DNA of 64,000 nucleotides from Cryphonectria parasitica EP155. Lineage: Eukaryota > Ascomycota > Sordariomycetes > Diaporthales > Cryphonectriaceae. Below, piece after piece: positions 1-11,313 of this stretch. The notes beneath the pieces were generated by a model that worked only from the letters and a program-made list of their open reading frames with translations, made no database searches and was not told the DNA's origin. The stretch lies in NCBI RefSeq assembly GCF_011745365.1, contig NW_024468911.1, positions 4,272,759 to 4,336,758 on the forward strand, read 5' to 3'. Each line of letters opens with the position of its first letter. Within the stretch, counting starts at the first letter, position 1. The position numbers were made by a program, and so were the translations under genes.

Positions 1-2468
1 CCTCGGCCGTCGGGTCCCCGTGTGTCGCTCGTAAACCGATGGACTACTTTAACTTAGGCGGGCTCCTGTGGGACTGGACAGGGCACGAGGTACGTGCGTG
101 CTGCAGGTTCTGCAGCTATCGAGCCGTGGCCTAGTGAGAGAAAGAGCGAGAAGGCGAAAGCGAGTAGCCTGGGCAGGATCTCAGGGGCCAATCAGGGGTA
201 TAATTGTATATTGTACTGAGGTACGTACATAGTACTATGCAGTACCAGCACGCACCTCTCAGGAGATGTTGTGGATGGATGGGTTTCTCGGTAGCGACCC
301 CGGCGATGTTTCTGGTGTATCTTTTTTTTGGTGCTTGTATTTTGCTTACATTCTTGGGGGGGGGGGGGGGGGTTGGTGTGCATGTGTGTCATTTCAACAA
401 CTTCTCTTCTTGACATCTCAGTAGTCCCTGAGCAACAGGCCAACGGGACATTCCCCAGTTGTCCGAATTCCGTGTATGGTGTCAGTCCATGATATTATTA
501 GTACCACTACTATGTACTTTGTACCTTCGTATGTACAGTAGAGGCAGAGCAGAGTCGAGGGTTCCCCAGATGGAGCCACACCACCTCCTCGTGCCGATCG
601 TCGCGGTGTCCTGCATGCAGCTCACTGCATAGAACGGGATCCACGGGGAAGAAGAGAGAGAGATCTGCATGATTATTTTCGATTCCCCTGAATTCTAATT
701 GCCAGCACATCCATCATGCTTACTATTTTCTTGTTCTTCTTTTCTTTTGATTTTCAACGGCTGCCAGGTGACGGTGGCTGTGCTGATACTTGGTCAACTA
801 ACGTACTTACCTAGTGCATAACAGTACAGCATATCATAATCTACTATTAGTATATATGCTTACTTAAGTATGTATGCAGCACGAAAACTATCCGACAGCA
901 TCACGTCACTAGCTACAAGGGGGGACGTCATGCAGGTGAATCATATGCTACGAACATTATGATTACGACCTCGTCATCAGCCACCAAGGAGGGGCCGAGA
1001 AAAAGGAAGAAGAAAAAAAGCAATGTTGGCAAGCCACGGCCAAACGACACGATAATCCGTTGGACCACTGCAGAGCCGCTCAGCCCACATCCTGTTCCGA
1101 TGTATTGGCTTACCTCTTTAGAGTAACTGCTCTTACTACCCCTAATCGAGACCACTGCCTCGATCACAATGTCTGTACTGGTCACTCACTGGTACGATTA
1201 TGTCGTGCATGCATAGCAGCGCTGCAACAACGCGGCCCGCCACCCCAAGATTCGTCTCACTCACCTCCTGCAACCACGGGTGAAAGGTGAGACAGGCGGT
1301 TTTCTTTTTCTTTGTGCCTTTCGTTCATTCTTATCAGTTCAAGTCTGACATCTCGTATCGTCTCGCTCACCGAAACTTCTTTGCTATCTCTGGTGCGGTC
1401 GCACGGTCGCGGAACACCATTCGTGAGCCTCTCAGACAGCGCCCAGTTCGATAGTCTCCAACAAGCGCTCTGACGCCAGGCCAGGCGGTCAGGGAGAGAG
1501 ACAGAGAGGGAGAGAGAGAGGGAGCTGCATTGCATTGTCATATCTCCTGGCCCCTTTTCTTCTTTTTTCTCAGACAACAGTAGGGCAAAGTCTGTGCTCG
1601 GTGCGGCGGCCACGCACTTTATCGCATTTCACTCAAGAAGGGTTCACGGTCTGCATGTTGCTCCAGGCAAAATGATCTTGAATGGATAATGGATACCACT
1701 TGCCCCATCCCAAGATTGTTGCGCTCAGCCTGGCGGAGGCGGCGGCGGCTCCGACCGCAGCCACTAAGCTATTGAAAGGATGGTGGTCGCCGGTGTGGGT
1801 AGGAAAAGACTACTACTACTACTACTGTTAGACTTCACAATCTTGTCTTATTCACTGATCCAGCCCGTTGACAAGCTGTTTATTTCTTGCTTTATCTTTC
1901 TCCCCACAACGCCTCGCCCATGTGGTCCTCGCTGCCTGCACCATTGCCCCCGGTTGCTCCTCTCTGGCAAGCCCTTTGTTTTCAATAATTTCTTTCATAG
2001 GGCTTGTCTCTTCGTGAGCCTAGGCGTCACCCATGGAACCAAAGTCAGAAGCCGTTAAGGTTTTGCCCGCTATCGTAGCGTTGTCGAGAGCGAACATGTG
2101 GGCGGGCATGACAAGTGAGTCTCGACCTAAGGACTTTTCTCTCTCTTCTTTCTCAAAAGTGCTATGGTATACCATATTCATGTGTCATTATGTGGAATCG
2201 ATTGTGGGCTGTGTGGGCTGTCCATTGGTGACCTTTCTACGGTTATCGTACGTTCGTTCTTCAGCGGGACGCCCTGTACCATGAGTCACCGTAAGAATAC
2301 ATACAGTGAAGGGTTCCTTTTGTGACATTTGTCTGGACAAGGGCTTCTTCACGTGCCTCCATCCACTTCCTCTGCCTGTGCAGACAGACTAAAAAGAGAG
2401 AAAAGGGGTAGGCGACCAATGGGCGAAGAAAAAGAAAAGTGCAAGCAAAAGGAAGGAAAAAAAGAACT
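1..2468. other. Non-coding left flank
   Basis: I see no gene with coding character here. The open frames are short, overlap on both strands and are low in complexity. The stretch contains a run of 17 G at 356-372 and CT/GA-rich patches around 1490-1570. It may hold the promoter or UTR of a gene beyond the left edge, but nothing in the sequence proves this. Confidence 0.5.
356..372. repeat. Homopolymer G run (17 nt)
   Basis: Seventeen consecutive G residues on the + strand lie in non-coding DNA. Similar long G runs recur at 40313-40328, 44662-44675 and 55664-55676, so G/C runs are a repeated feature of this genome's non-coding DNA. Exact lengths may be affected by sequencing error. Confidence 0.85.
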
Positions 2469-2562
2469 CTCGGAAACGGGGAGTCGAACCCCGGGCGCAC
2501 GAGACCTGTGATTGTTGGAACAATCATGAGAGTCGTGAATGTTACCGCTACACCATATCCGA
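2469..2562 (-). tRNA. tRNA-Glu (anticodon CTC) with a 23-nt intron
   Basis: On the minus strand the 5' acceptor TCGGATA pairs with TTTCCGA, with one T-T mismatch, and a G discriminator follows. The D arm reads GGTGTAGCGGTAACAT. The anticodon stem is CACGA/TCGTG around the loop C-T-CTC-A, giving anticodon CTC, which reads GAG (Glu). The T arm is CGGGG-TTCGACT-CCCCG. A 23-nt insertion directly after position 37 sits at the canonical site of eukaryotic tRNA introns removed by the Sen endonuclease. Without it the tRNA is about 71 nt. A four-T or longer stretch for Pol III termination is not obvious right after the 3' end. Confidence 0.9.
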
Positions 2563-2987
2563 TGTTTGCGTTTGATTTGCTGTTGGAATCTCTCGTTTTT
2601 CGGTGGTATTATAAGTAAGAAATGAAAATTAAAAAGTGGGTGGTGGGTCAGTCAAGTTTTTTTCTTCTTTACTCCTAATGCTGCTGAGCTTGGACCGTAG
2701 ACTTGAATAGAGTCATGAGGGACAACCAGTCCAGATGAAGCGTGTCAGGTACTGTAAAGCTTGATGTTGAGGGCAGGTGCTCATAATCGAATGTGTTCCT
2801 ACTGAATGAGGAAGGCCCGTACAACACACCCCCACTCTACTCTTTCCCTTTGTACGACAGTGACTGGTATTGATGACTATCATTTGTTCCTACCAACCTC
2901 TCCTTTCCCTATGGAAATCTACCCAAGTATTATGGCGTGCCATCAGAGTCCATCCTCTCCCAACCAGGCCCATCTTCATGTCCATCT

Positions 2988-5312
2988 TCATCCTTCCGAC
3001 TCGTGCTCTCCTCCTTCCCCACCCGCCTGAGAACTCCGCAACGACCATCTCGAAGCAGCAACCGCCCGCTTCCGCGCCATATACACAAGAAACGGCCAAT
3101 GCTCATCGCCTTCTTCTCTTCCACCTCCTTTTCCTCCTCCTCTGTCTCCATCTCGATTTTCCGAAGGCGGCGCCGAGGGCAGAGGCGGCAGCGGCATCGA
3201 CAGCCGTGGGTGCTGTGACCCCGTAGGTGAAACCGTCACCGCCGTCTGAGGCTCCTGCGACTCCACAGGAGATACAAAGGATGCGTGCTGCTGCTGCCCC
3301 CCTGCCGGCAGTGATGACGGCACATCTCCCCCCTCGATGACGGGATGTATGGACTTCCGCACCTGAGGGGACCTCAAAAGTGGCGGGACGCTCAGTGCTG
3401 CTGCCGCCGCTGCCGCCATGACGCCTCCTTGTTTCTGCGGCGACTCAGGCGGCGACACAGGGGACACGACGGGTACCTCGATCATGTGGTCCAGGGCCTC
3501 GATCACGGGCTGGAAGGTCTTGCTGGGTAAGCCGCCCAGGTTGATGAGGGCTTCCAGGTGCGGGTCTCGTGGTGTTTCGGGCGTGTATGGGGTGTCAGGC
3601 GGTGGTACTTCGAGGCCGAACAAGGAAGCTGGACGCATGCGTAGCTGTGCTTGTTCTTGTTGTCCTTGACCTGGGTCCGGGAAGAGAGGTTGGCCGAGCA
3701 GGGCTGCTGGGCTTGAAGCTGTGCGCGGCGTTGATCCTGTGGGCGACCGCTGGTGGCCTTGGTACGCGCCAGCCAGCGCCTGCGTGAGCCGTCTCTGTAT
3801 CGCGTTCAGGGACGAAGGCTGGGTCGTCGAGATGGACGGCAGTCGTGGTAGGTGGCCCTTGGCTTTGGACGCAGCCTGACCAAAGGTTTCGCTCCTCGCC
3901 ATGTGCAGCTCGCGCCGCTCTCCTCCTCCTTCACCTCCTCCAGGCGATCCTCTCACGGGGGAGGAGGGGCTCAGGGGCTCTGTCACGGAACGGCGCACGG
4001 CAAAGGGAGAGTCCTGCTGCAGAGAATTCTCGCGGCGGTGGTGGTAGTGTCTGGGCCTGGCGGTGAGGTCGCCGCGTGTAGACTTGATGGTGGACGGAGC
4101 AGATGTCATGGGCTCCGAGGCCCACGCCTCGGATTGCGTGTCGTCAACTTCCAGGACCGGCGTGAGGACCACTGCAGGCACGTTGTCGTCCTCCTCTCCC
4201 TTCTTTTCCTCCTTCTCCTTCTTCTGCCATCCTTCCTCGTCTCCAGGTGGCTCGCCGTCTTTCATGCCGGACCGTAGCAACGCCGCCGCCTTCGTGGTGT
4301 CATCATCTCCGTCCTCAGTCTGCACAGCCGCCGTACCCGTATCCGCCTCCCATTTCCGCCTCGGTCGCCCCAAAAGACTCTGAATCAGCTCGACATTCTC
4401 AAACTCTCCCCTCCCCTGCGCCCACCACGACGCCCTGCCCTCGCGCCGTCTCCGATTCTCCTCGCTCACCCCTACAGCCTCCGCGCCAAACTCTAGAAAG
4501 CCCTTCAGCCGTGCCGTGGCTGTCAGTACGGCGCTGTGTAGCTCCGTCAGCGCCAGGGTCCAGGAGAACAGCACCTCGGCCGTTGGGGGGCCGCCGTGTC
4601 CGTCGCCGTCAGCAGCAGCAGCAGCAGCAGCAGCAGGTGGGCGGGTGGAAGGGCCCGAAGTGGTGGCTGCGGAGGAAGACGTAGAAGAGGAAGAGGAGAG
4701 GCTACTCGTCCTTCTGCGCCGTAGTAGTAAGATCTTTGGAGGCTTTACGATGGCTGCGAGCGAGGACCGCTGGTGCTGAGGTTGTGTTGACGCCCCCGCC
4801 GGCCACCTGTGCCTCTCCAGGAACGGGCCGAGCTCTGCTATGGTTCTCGTCGCGAAGGTGATAGCCTCGTTGACGGCTGCTAGTAGCAGCGACCTATCGG
4901 TGTCGCTACCAGCATCGCCCTCGTCCTCGTTCTCGCCCTCGCCACCGGCGGAAGCATGATTTGGCGCCTCATTCGATTTCCTCCCTTCCAGCTCGGCGAG
5001 ATTGTCGTTCCTCAGCGTGATCAGGGCTTGCGTGTCGTTGCGGATCAGGAGCAGCAGGTTATAGCATGCCTGTGCCTCGTCTGTGAAGGAGATGCGTGGT
5101 ACCTCTGAGGAACTGGACTTGGTCGTTCCGCGCTCCGAGGACGTCCGTGGCGTGGGGAGACTCCGGGGTGCGCTACCAGGGGAGGAGGCCGAGGCGTTGA
5201 TGGTAGTGTTTGTGGTGGTGCAGGATGTAATGGTTCCTATTACGGCTGGTGATGTGCTCGCTCGCCGCGGGTTGTGGTGGTGGTGGTGGTGGTGGTGATG
5301 TGTGGTGAGCAT
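2988..5312 (-). CDS. Conserved-looking hypothetical protein, 774 aa, largely disordered
   Basis: One uninterrupted 774-codon frame starts at the ATG at 5312 with MLTT followed by nine His. I do not recognise a named family. Two stretches look folded: about residues 75-165 (starts ISFTDEAQACYNLLLLIRND, helical, Leu-rich, ends near the FLERHRW segment) and about 245-320 (helical, contains LIQSLLGRPRRKW). The rest is disordered: a poly-Ser tract, a run of eight Ala, acidic and Lys/Glu stretches, many Ser-Pro and Thr-Pro sites, and a C-terminal Gly/Glu-rich tail. The composition and the SP/TP sites suggest a phosphorylated regulatory or scaffold protein, which is inference. The His run comes from a (GTG)n tract that is easily changed by slippage, so the true start could be further in. 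The tRNA-Glu gene lies 425 bp beyond its 3' end. Confidence 0.7.
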   Translation of the reverse strand: MLTTHHHHHHHHHNPRRASTSPAVIGTITSCTTTNTTINASASSPGSAPRSLPTPRTSSERGTTKSSSSEVPRISFTDEAQACYNLLLLIRNDTQALITLRNDNLAELEGRKSNEAPNHASAGGEGENEDEGDAGSDTDRSLLLAAVNEAITFATRTIAELGPFLERHRWPAGASTQPQHQRSSLAAIVKPPKILLLRRRRTSSLSSSSSTSSSAATTSGPSTRPPAAAAAAAADGDGHGGPPTAEVLFSWTLALTELHSAVLTATARLKGFLEFGAEAVGVSEENRRRREGRASWWAQGRGEFENVELIQSLLGRPRRKWEADTGTAAVQTEDGDDDTTKAAALLRSGMKDGEPPGDEEGWQKKEKEEKKGEEDDNVPAVVLTPVLEVDDTQSEAWASEPMTSAPSTIKSTRGDLTARPRHYHHRRENSLQQDSPFAVRRSVTEPLSPSSPVRGSPGGGEGGGERRELHMARSETFGQAASKAKGHLPRLPSISTTQPSSLNAIQRRLTQALAGAYQGHQRSPTGSTPRTASSPAALLGQPLFPDPGQGQQEQAQLRMRPASLFGLEVPPPDTPYTPETPRDPHLEALINLGGLPSKTFQPVIEALDHMIEVPVVSPVSPPESPQKQGGVMAAAAAAALSVPPLLRSPQVRKSIHPVIEGGDVPSSLPAGGQQQHASFVSPVESQEPQTAVTVSPTGSQHPRLSMPLPPLPSAPPSENRDGDRGGGKGGGREEGDEHWPFLVYMARKRAVAASRWSLRSSQAGGEGGEHESEG

Positions 5313-5459
5313 TTTTCGGCCGGTGGTGAGTAGTCCTGAGGGTGCTGCTGTTGCTGCTCAGCTCCCCTCCGCAGGATTAAAAGTTCACCTCTTCTTCATT
5401 CGTTGATTTTCGTGTCCTGATACTGGCGGTAGTGGTGGTGTTGGTCATGAGTGAGTGAG

Positions 5460-5491
<32 letters not shown>

Positions 5492-7511
5492 GGAATGTCG
5501 TCCTCCTCTCACCACTTCAGCCACTCTCATTCCCCCTCTTTCTAACTCTTGCTTTTCGTCTGTGATACGGTGGCAGCAAATTGTGCATGCAACCGAGGGC
5601 TGAAAGGAAGGCGAAGGTGGGTGGTGGTGGGGTTTGGACCAACGAGGGTGAGGAGGGCTTATGCAGTGTTCCTCTCTTCCCACTCGTCGGAGCTGTTCGC
5701 CCTACGGCCACGTCGTAACGATTAACTCACACGAGAATTTGCGAGTGTGCGTGCAAGTGTGGTCTATATGTGTATAGGTAAGTGTCTGTCCTTCATCCAT
5801 CGTCGTCGTCGTCCCCCGATTCACTCACAGGCCGCAAGTCAAAAAGTTGATACTTCTTTCGCCGAGAACTGCACGTGTAAAAGAAAGTTGGGCCTTATGA
5901 TGATATTGTGTGTCGGGCACGGCACTGCAGCGGAGCCCCGATTAGGTGGTGCGGCTGACGTGGTTTTCGATGGGGTTAGTCTGATGGTTTCTATCAAGGC
6001 AGGACTTATCTTCCTCTCTCACTCACTCAGTCTTTCTCACACGCACTGCATATTACCATGTTACAGTCACATGCAGGTAGATTATGGCACAGCAGTCCAC
6101 TGGTCCTTGGCACTGCGTATGGATCATGCAGGTAGGGTGGGGTTCGCTTTCCCGCGCTCAAGACTCTCTCAAGTGTCAAAGGGACGAGGATTGGGGTTCA
6201 GGGTGAAGAGTTGCTAGGAAGAAGAGCGCGGCGAGAGATGAGAGGAGAAACAAGTCATCTGCCAGTGATTATACTTTAGGTAGAAGTGCCTGGATGGTGA
6301 CCTTGAAACCCAGCCGTCATCATCATCAGAACAGTGCCCTTCCCCCTTCCCATACTCACCCACACAGTGATACATTACTCACCTAGTCCGGTAAGCATGC
6401 TTCTCCGCCATTTCTCTTTCTGTCTCTGTCTCACCTCGCTCTCGGGTCCGAAAGGAATGGCGGGTCGGTAGATGGGCCATTATCACCTGGACAGCTGATC
6501 GATAGCCCACGCTTTTCATTCAATCGCTTACCCACCAGCCCGGCTCCCCGGGTGGGCCTCGCGTCCTCTCTCTGCTGTGGGATTTTGATCGTTCTTTTTT
6601 TTTTCTTTCATCTTTTTGACGCGATCCTTCGCACGTGGAGAGATGTGGGCTGTGCGCGCAGGCAGGAGTTGTCATGTTGTCGGGGTCACTTCTCAGGTCC
6701 TGAGCTATTTTTAGTAATTTACACTGATCACCCGCCCGAGGCGGTCTGTGAAATTTGTTTGTTACTATAGTACTTGGTAGCTTGTTTGTGGGCCCCCATA
6801 TTCCCGAAGGAGAAGAAGAAGGAAGAGAAGGGGAAAGGAAGCAAAAAGAATTACGAAAATTTTGTGGGGTTTTTTTTTTTTTTTATTGTGGTGCATAATT
6901 ATCCGATGCAGATAAAAGATGGCAGTCGGCATTTATGACATGTGTATGAGAGGGGGGAAATTTGCTTGTTGATGTTTTCGTGTTTTGGGGCTTTGGGCTT
7001 TTGGGGTGTTGGGCTCGCTCTTACAGCTGGAGTACACTATCCGCTCTCCCCCTACCAGGAGCCCTGCTGTCTTCATTTTCTTACGTAGATTGGCAGGCTG
7101 GTGGATGCACGAACAACGATATTCTCCGAGACCTTGCGAGACTTCGCAACTTGCATTGAGAATGGTTCAAAAGACTCTTGTTTAGAACAAATCTCCATGA
7201 AACCTGATTGATCACGCAAGGGACGAAATGATGAGCATTAGGATTTCCATTTCCCCCATTTACAGATACGCTGTCCAAGGAATAAGGATGCGAGGGATTC
7301 TTTGTTTCCTGTCTTTTTTCTTTGGAAAATCCTCTGTTTTGCCACTGTCTGGCTGGTCTACTTAGGCATCCATCTCGCTGTCGGTGGCGAGCATGTTTCA
7401 TGGCCGGCGTCTTGACTCGTCGTAAAGAGGGGAAAAAGAACATTGAATCACAAGAATCGCTCACTGCCACCATAGTGATTACTCACATTACAGGAAAAAT
7501 AATTATAGAAA
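5313..7511. other. 2.2-kb intergenic region upstream of the 774-aa gene
   Basis: This is the 5' side of the 774-aa gene and the 3' side of the surface-protein gene. It holds CT-rich and T-rich tracts, the (GAT)10 microsatellite and short overlapping open frames with repetitive composition. I see no supported gene or RNA. The length suggests a long promoter or 5' UTR for the hypothetical protein. Confidence 0.5.
5461..5491. repeat. (GAT)10 microsatellite
   Basis: Ten perfect GAT units lie about 150 bp upstream of the 774-aa start codon. A minus-strand frame across it encodes a His run only because of the repeat and is not a gene. Confidence 0.9.
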
Positions 7512-9196
7512 TCAGAGGACATGTATCTCCGGCGCGGCCACGACGACGGGCGCACACCGCGCTCCATGATCATCGCTCACCTTATCCAACCCTGGACACA
7601 CCACGATCCCTCCTCCCTGCTCCACCGCAGCAAAGCTATAGACGTACTCGGCAGGCTGCGAAAGGACCACATGCCCCAGCTTGGCACACTCTAGCGCGAC
7701 ATCCTGCAGGTGCTTCTCCTGGTACCGTGCGTTTTTCTTGCTGATGAATGCGCCGAGGGCCTTGTTCAGGCCCGTGACGAGGTCTGTCGCCTGTGGTCTC
7801 AGCGCGTCCTCGTCAGGCACGAGGCAGCCTCGCCCGCTGCGCTTGGGGTTGAGCAGGAAGACGGAGAGCTGGCGCCAGCGTGTCAGGGCCAGGCCCATCG
7901 CTGTGTAGACTTCTTTGTCAGCCGTGGATCTATATATTTACCCTGCTGACTCGTGGACGATTGAGGATCTCGACGCAAATCAAAGAACTCACCTTCTGGG
8001 TTGCCCAGGTGCTTCTCACAAGGCGGTATATTTTGCAGCATAGATGATATTGTGGCCGGCAGCAAGGACGGCTTGGCCTTTGATGATGAGGACCCCAATG
8101 ACGCCACTGACAGACTGCCAAATATGACCCTCATGATGATATGCTGTAGTGCCGCTTCCCTCGTTTCTGGCTCGATAGCCCAGGCAGCAAGCTGAGTCGT
8201 CTCGGGTGCTGCCTTCTTTCCTTCATCATCATCGTCATCATCATCATCATCACCGCCGCCGCCACCACCACCACCACCACCACCACCACTGTCCAGCCCT
8301 AGCTCACTCAAAGCCTCGCTCAGAGAGCTGATGCTCTGTGGCACGTCGGAGAGGTGATAATTGTCCTCCACATGCTGCTGGACGAGATGGCCCAGACTCC
8401 GGAGTTCACCGCCCAGGTCTTTATCGGAACTTGGTATGGGGAGGAACCGGTCCAGATCAAAAAGGGCAGCAGACTCAAGCGCAGGCGTAGACGCAAGCGC
8501 AAAGGCAGGTTCGGGCTGATGAAGCTCAGGCGTACGCTCGGATTCAGGCTGAGGCGCAGGCTCGAGCGTGGGCTCGGGCTCGGGCTCGGGTGCAGGCTCG
8601 GGGGCAGTCGCCGGAGCAGTGGGGACCGGTGACGGTGGGAAGGTCCCCGAGTCAAAGCTCTTGAGGTCAGGCTGCACGTCTGCGTGCTCGTGCTCGTCCT
8701 CGTGCTCGAGCTCCGCAGAGGCCTTAGAGCGCCGCCGGAAGAACGCAAAGGCCGCCAGGATGCCGACGATGAGGCCCGCTACGGCACACCCAACGGCGAT
8801 GCCTACCCAGGCCCCAGTGGTCAGACTATGATTTGATGAGGATGCTAAGGAGGGTGTTGGCGGCGACGACGACGACGACGAGGAGGAGGAGGAGGAGGAA
8901 GAGGAGGCAGTCTGCAGTGGGCCTTTTGTGGACTGAGAGAGGTCAGACGATAGACTTGAGGACGTCCGGGACAGAACACTGCCGGGACCACTGGACGATG
9001 TTGGCACAGAATTAGATGAAACAATGGGGCTGGAAGAAGAAGAAGAAGAATAAGAAGGAAAAGAAGCAGAAGGGGAGGAGCTCTCCGCAGCAGGTGGAGA
9101 AATCGACTGTGACGTGCTGGTGGTGGTGGTCACGGATAAGGTCGTTGACGTGGCCGCAGGGATTGGGGACGAGGAGGAGGACGATAATGTGGTCAT
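7512..9196 (-). CDS. Single-pass, Ser/Thr-rich cell-surface-type protein with cytoplasmic domain
   Basis: Exons are 9196-7993 and 7900-7512, giving about 530 aa from the first ATG in frame. The intron (7901-7992) has donor GTGAGT, branch GCTGAC and acceptor CACAG, and the phases agree. From the N terminus there is a region of about 125 residues rich in Ser/Thr/Pro (many O-glycosylation sites), then one membrane helix (about residues 128-153, GAWVGIAVGCAVAGLIVGIL...) followed by RRRSK, so the C terminus should be cytoplasmic. The cytoplasmic part holds Pro-Glu repeats (about 8560-8600), a Gly run followed by an Asp run (about 8225-8290), and a helical C-terminal domain that starts around ETTQLAAWAIE and continues into exon 2. 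The layout resembles fungal Mid2/Wsc-like stress sensors, but there is no WSC Cys domain. No signal peptide is visible: the frame stays open upstream to 9274 without an ATG, so a 5' exon is probably missing from this model. Confidence 0.65.
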
Positions 9197-9274
9197 TGCT
9201 GCTAAAGTGCAGGCAGCAGCAGCGACACTTTGGCGACGTAGACAACTCCTCTTCCCTAGTAGTAACAAACACAA

Positions 9275-10460
9275 GTGGTCGCTGTTGTTGTGGTGGCCGT
9301 GGCTACAACGACGGAACTCGAGGCCGTATCAGATCCCACTAAAGCCACACACAACTGTTGTACACCACACAACGCTTGGAAGAAACGCCGCAACACGCAG
9401 CGTCCAGGCCAAGTGGTTGACGACGGATTCTCTGGCGGATAATTGAACCAGAGACGAAACATGAAGACGCAAGAACAGTTACGCTGTGGGACAAGACGAT
9501 CCTTTGAACAGACAAGACCTGACCTGAACCCCTTTGGAGTGCGCTGCGTGCGGCTGGGGAGAGCACGAGAGCCAACGGGTATAGCGCAACCTGCAAGATG
9601 CGATGCAAGAGCCCCCTCAAGGGTCTCGGGCTGACAGGTGCCCACATGGTAAGCAAGGTAATCTCTGAAGAAGAAAGAAAAAAAGGCACCTCGCATTCTC
9701 CAAGCTTTGGCCCAGGCCAAGCAATATCAGGCTACCACTGCAGCAGGCTACAAGGCCAGGTCCCCCCTCCCCCCTTTCCCCCTGGGCGGGTTGAGTGAAG
9801 CATGCATATGTTGGTTGCATCGTTGAGCGGTGAGATGTGGGAAGGAGATGGTCATTGATGAGATGGACTTGGGAGGAGGAGGAGGAGATCTGGCACGTGG
9901 AGAAAGAGGACCGCGTAGGCACGTAGCTGGTGCTCCTCTCCAATTGCAGTGGTTCTCCAACAACGTCGTCCCCTGAGGGGGAAGAAAACATGTTGAGGAA
10001 GGGAGATATGGCCAAAGGATTCTAACCAGCAAGCTAACTTCTCCGATATATGCTTGACAAGTGTGAGTGGGTCGGCACCCTTGCGCGAGAACATGGCATG
10101 CCTGCTAGCTGGAGTACCCCCGCAGGGAGCCGTACTGTTACTATGTATAGTCTTCAACATCCATCCGGGTTCCATTATTTAACATGACCAACAGGTTCAG
10201 CTGCAGCGCGAAGAGCCAACATGTCCGAGTTGATGGTAGGTGAAGCGGTCAAGACGGAGAAGAAGAAGAAGAAGAAGAAGAGATTACTTTTAAATTTATT
10301 CTTATAGCTTTTATTATGATAAAAATGTAAATAATCATTATAAAAAAGCAAGAAATATTCAATTAGTTAGTTAATATATTAAAGAATTACTAACTACTTT
10401 TTCTACCCTGCTGGGAAACACACCTTGCGCCCACCAGCCTACCCAACTATCAACTGCAAT
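9275..10460. other. Intergenic region with AT-rich patch
   Basis: A missing first exon of the surface-protein gene may lie in 9200-9720. A GAA-type repeat at about 10257-10280 is followed by a very AT-rich block (about 10281-10400) that stands out from the GC-balanced surroundings. No gene is supported. Confidence 0.45.
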
Positions 10461-11313
10461 TTATACGACGAGACGCTTTTTCCTAGTCGGCAGCAGCCCA
10501 TGACTGCTTAGCGACTCGAACTCGTCGTTACTGTCATGTTCGGAAAAGTACCTCGGAGGAAAGGACTTGCGAATCGTCCGGCCCCGGAACCTCGCCGTCT
10601 CGACCATGCGTGCGGCGTAGAATGTGACTTTAGACAAATCTTTGTCCCGGTGGACAACCTCGGCGACGCGTTTTTGTTGTTGTTGTTGTTGTTGTCCTCC
10701 CGGCGCCGCTGTTGTCGCATCCTCTTGCCCTTGGCGCCGCGGCGGCGGGTAGCTTGCCAGATACCGGGCCCTCTTCTCAAAGCCTCCGTACACGTCGACG
10801 CGTACCTTGTCCAATATCTTCTTGACGACTCCTAGGTCTCGGTCCTAGTCCTCGTCCGCCGATGCCCCAGTAGTCTCGAGGCCCCACCCCCGGGTCTCCT
10901 CCTCCACCAGCCGTAGCTCCGGCACGTCGTACATGCCCGTGAGTATGACCTGACCGACCGGTGTACGGCTCCCCGACCTGTTCCCGGGCCGCGGCTGCTG
11001 CCCAGCAGTCCCTATCCGTCTTGTAACCATCGCATCGCGTCTCCATCGGCACGGGCCCAAACACGACGTCGACGCGCCGCAGGTTCTCGAAGCGCGCAAT
11101 GCCCTGGAACATGTACGAGTCCCAGTTCGAGACCACCCTCGTCCCATCCTCCTCCTCCTCCTCCTCCTCTTCTTGTTCGGAGTCGACCCGCCGGCTCGAT
11201 TGGACAAGCGCCGCCGACACGGCGAGGTTCCGGATGGTGTGGACCCGGCTGCCGATGACGCCGCGCTCCTGGACGACGGCGGGGAGGGTGCTTAATTGAG
11301 TTTTGGCGGCCAT
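10461..11313 (-). pseudogene. Broken 2EXR-like gene (frameshift plus in-frame stop)
   Basis: On the minus strand the frame from 11313 (MAAKTQLSTLPAVVQERGVI...) contains RFENLRRVDVVFGP and CDGYKTDRDCWAAA, which recall the C-terminal half of fungal 2EXR-type proteins. Near 10950 the homologous-looking reading moves to another frame (ILTGMYDVPELRLVEEETRG). That frame meets a TAG at 10845-10847 and then continues open (VVKKILDKVRVDVYGGFEKR) to a stop at 10461. The N-terminal half, including the usual LPxELxxxIW-type start, is absent. The TAG could come from a CAG by one C-to-T change at CpA. An alternative is an 88-nt intron (10845-10932, GTACGA...CTAG) that joins the two outer frames in phase, giving 254 aa. 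That model discards the family-like middle segment, so I prefer a decayed or mis-sequenced gene. The family match is from memory and tentative. Confidence 0.45.

Noticed and set aside
5396..5683. Minus-strand frame with a His run
   Set aside because: The His run is only the (GAT)10 microsatellite read in reverse; the rest has no protein-like features.
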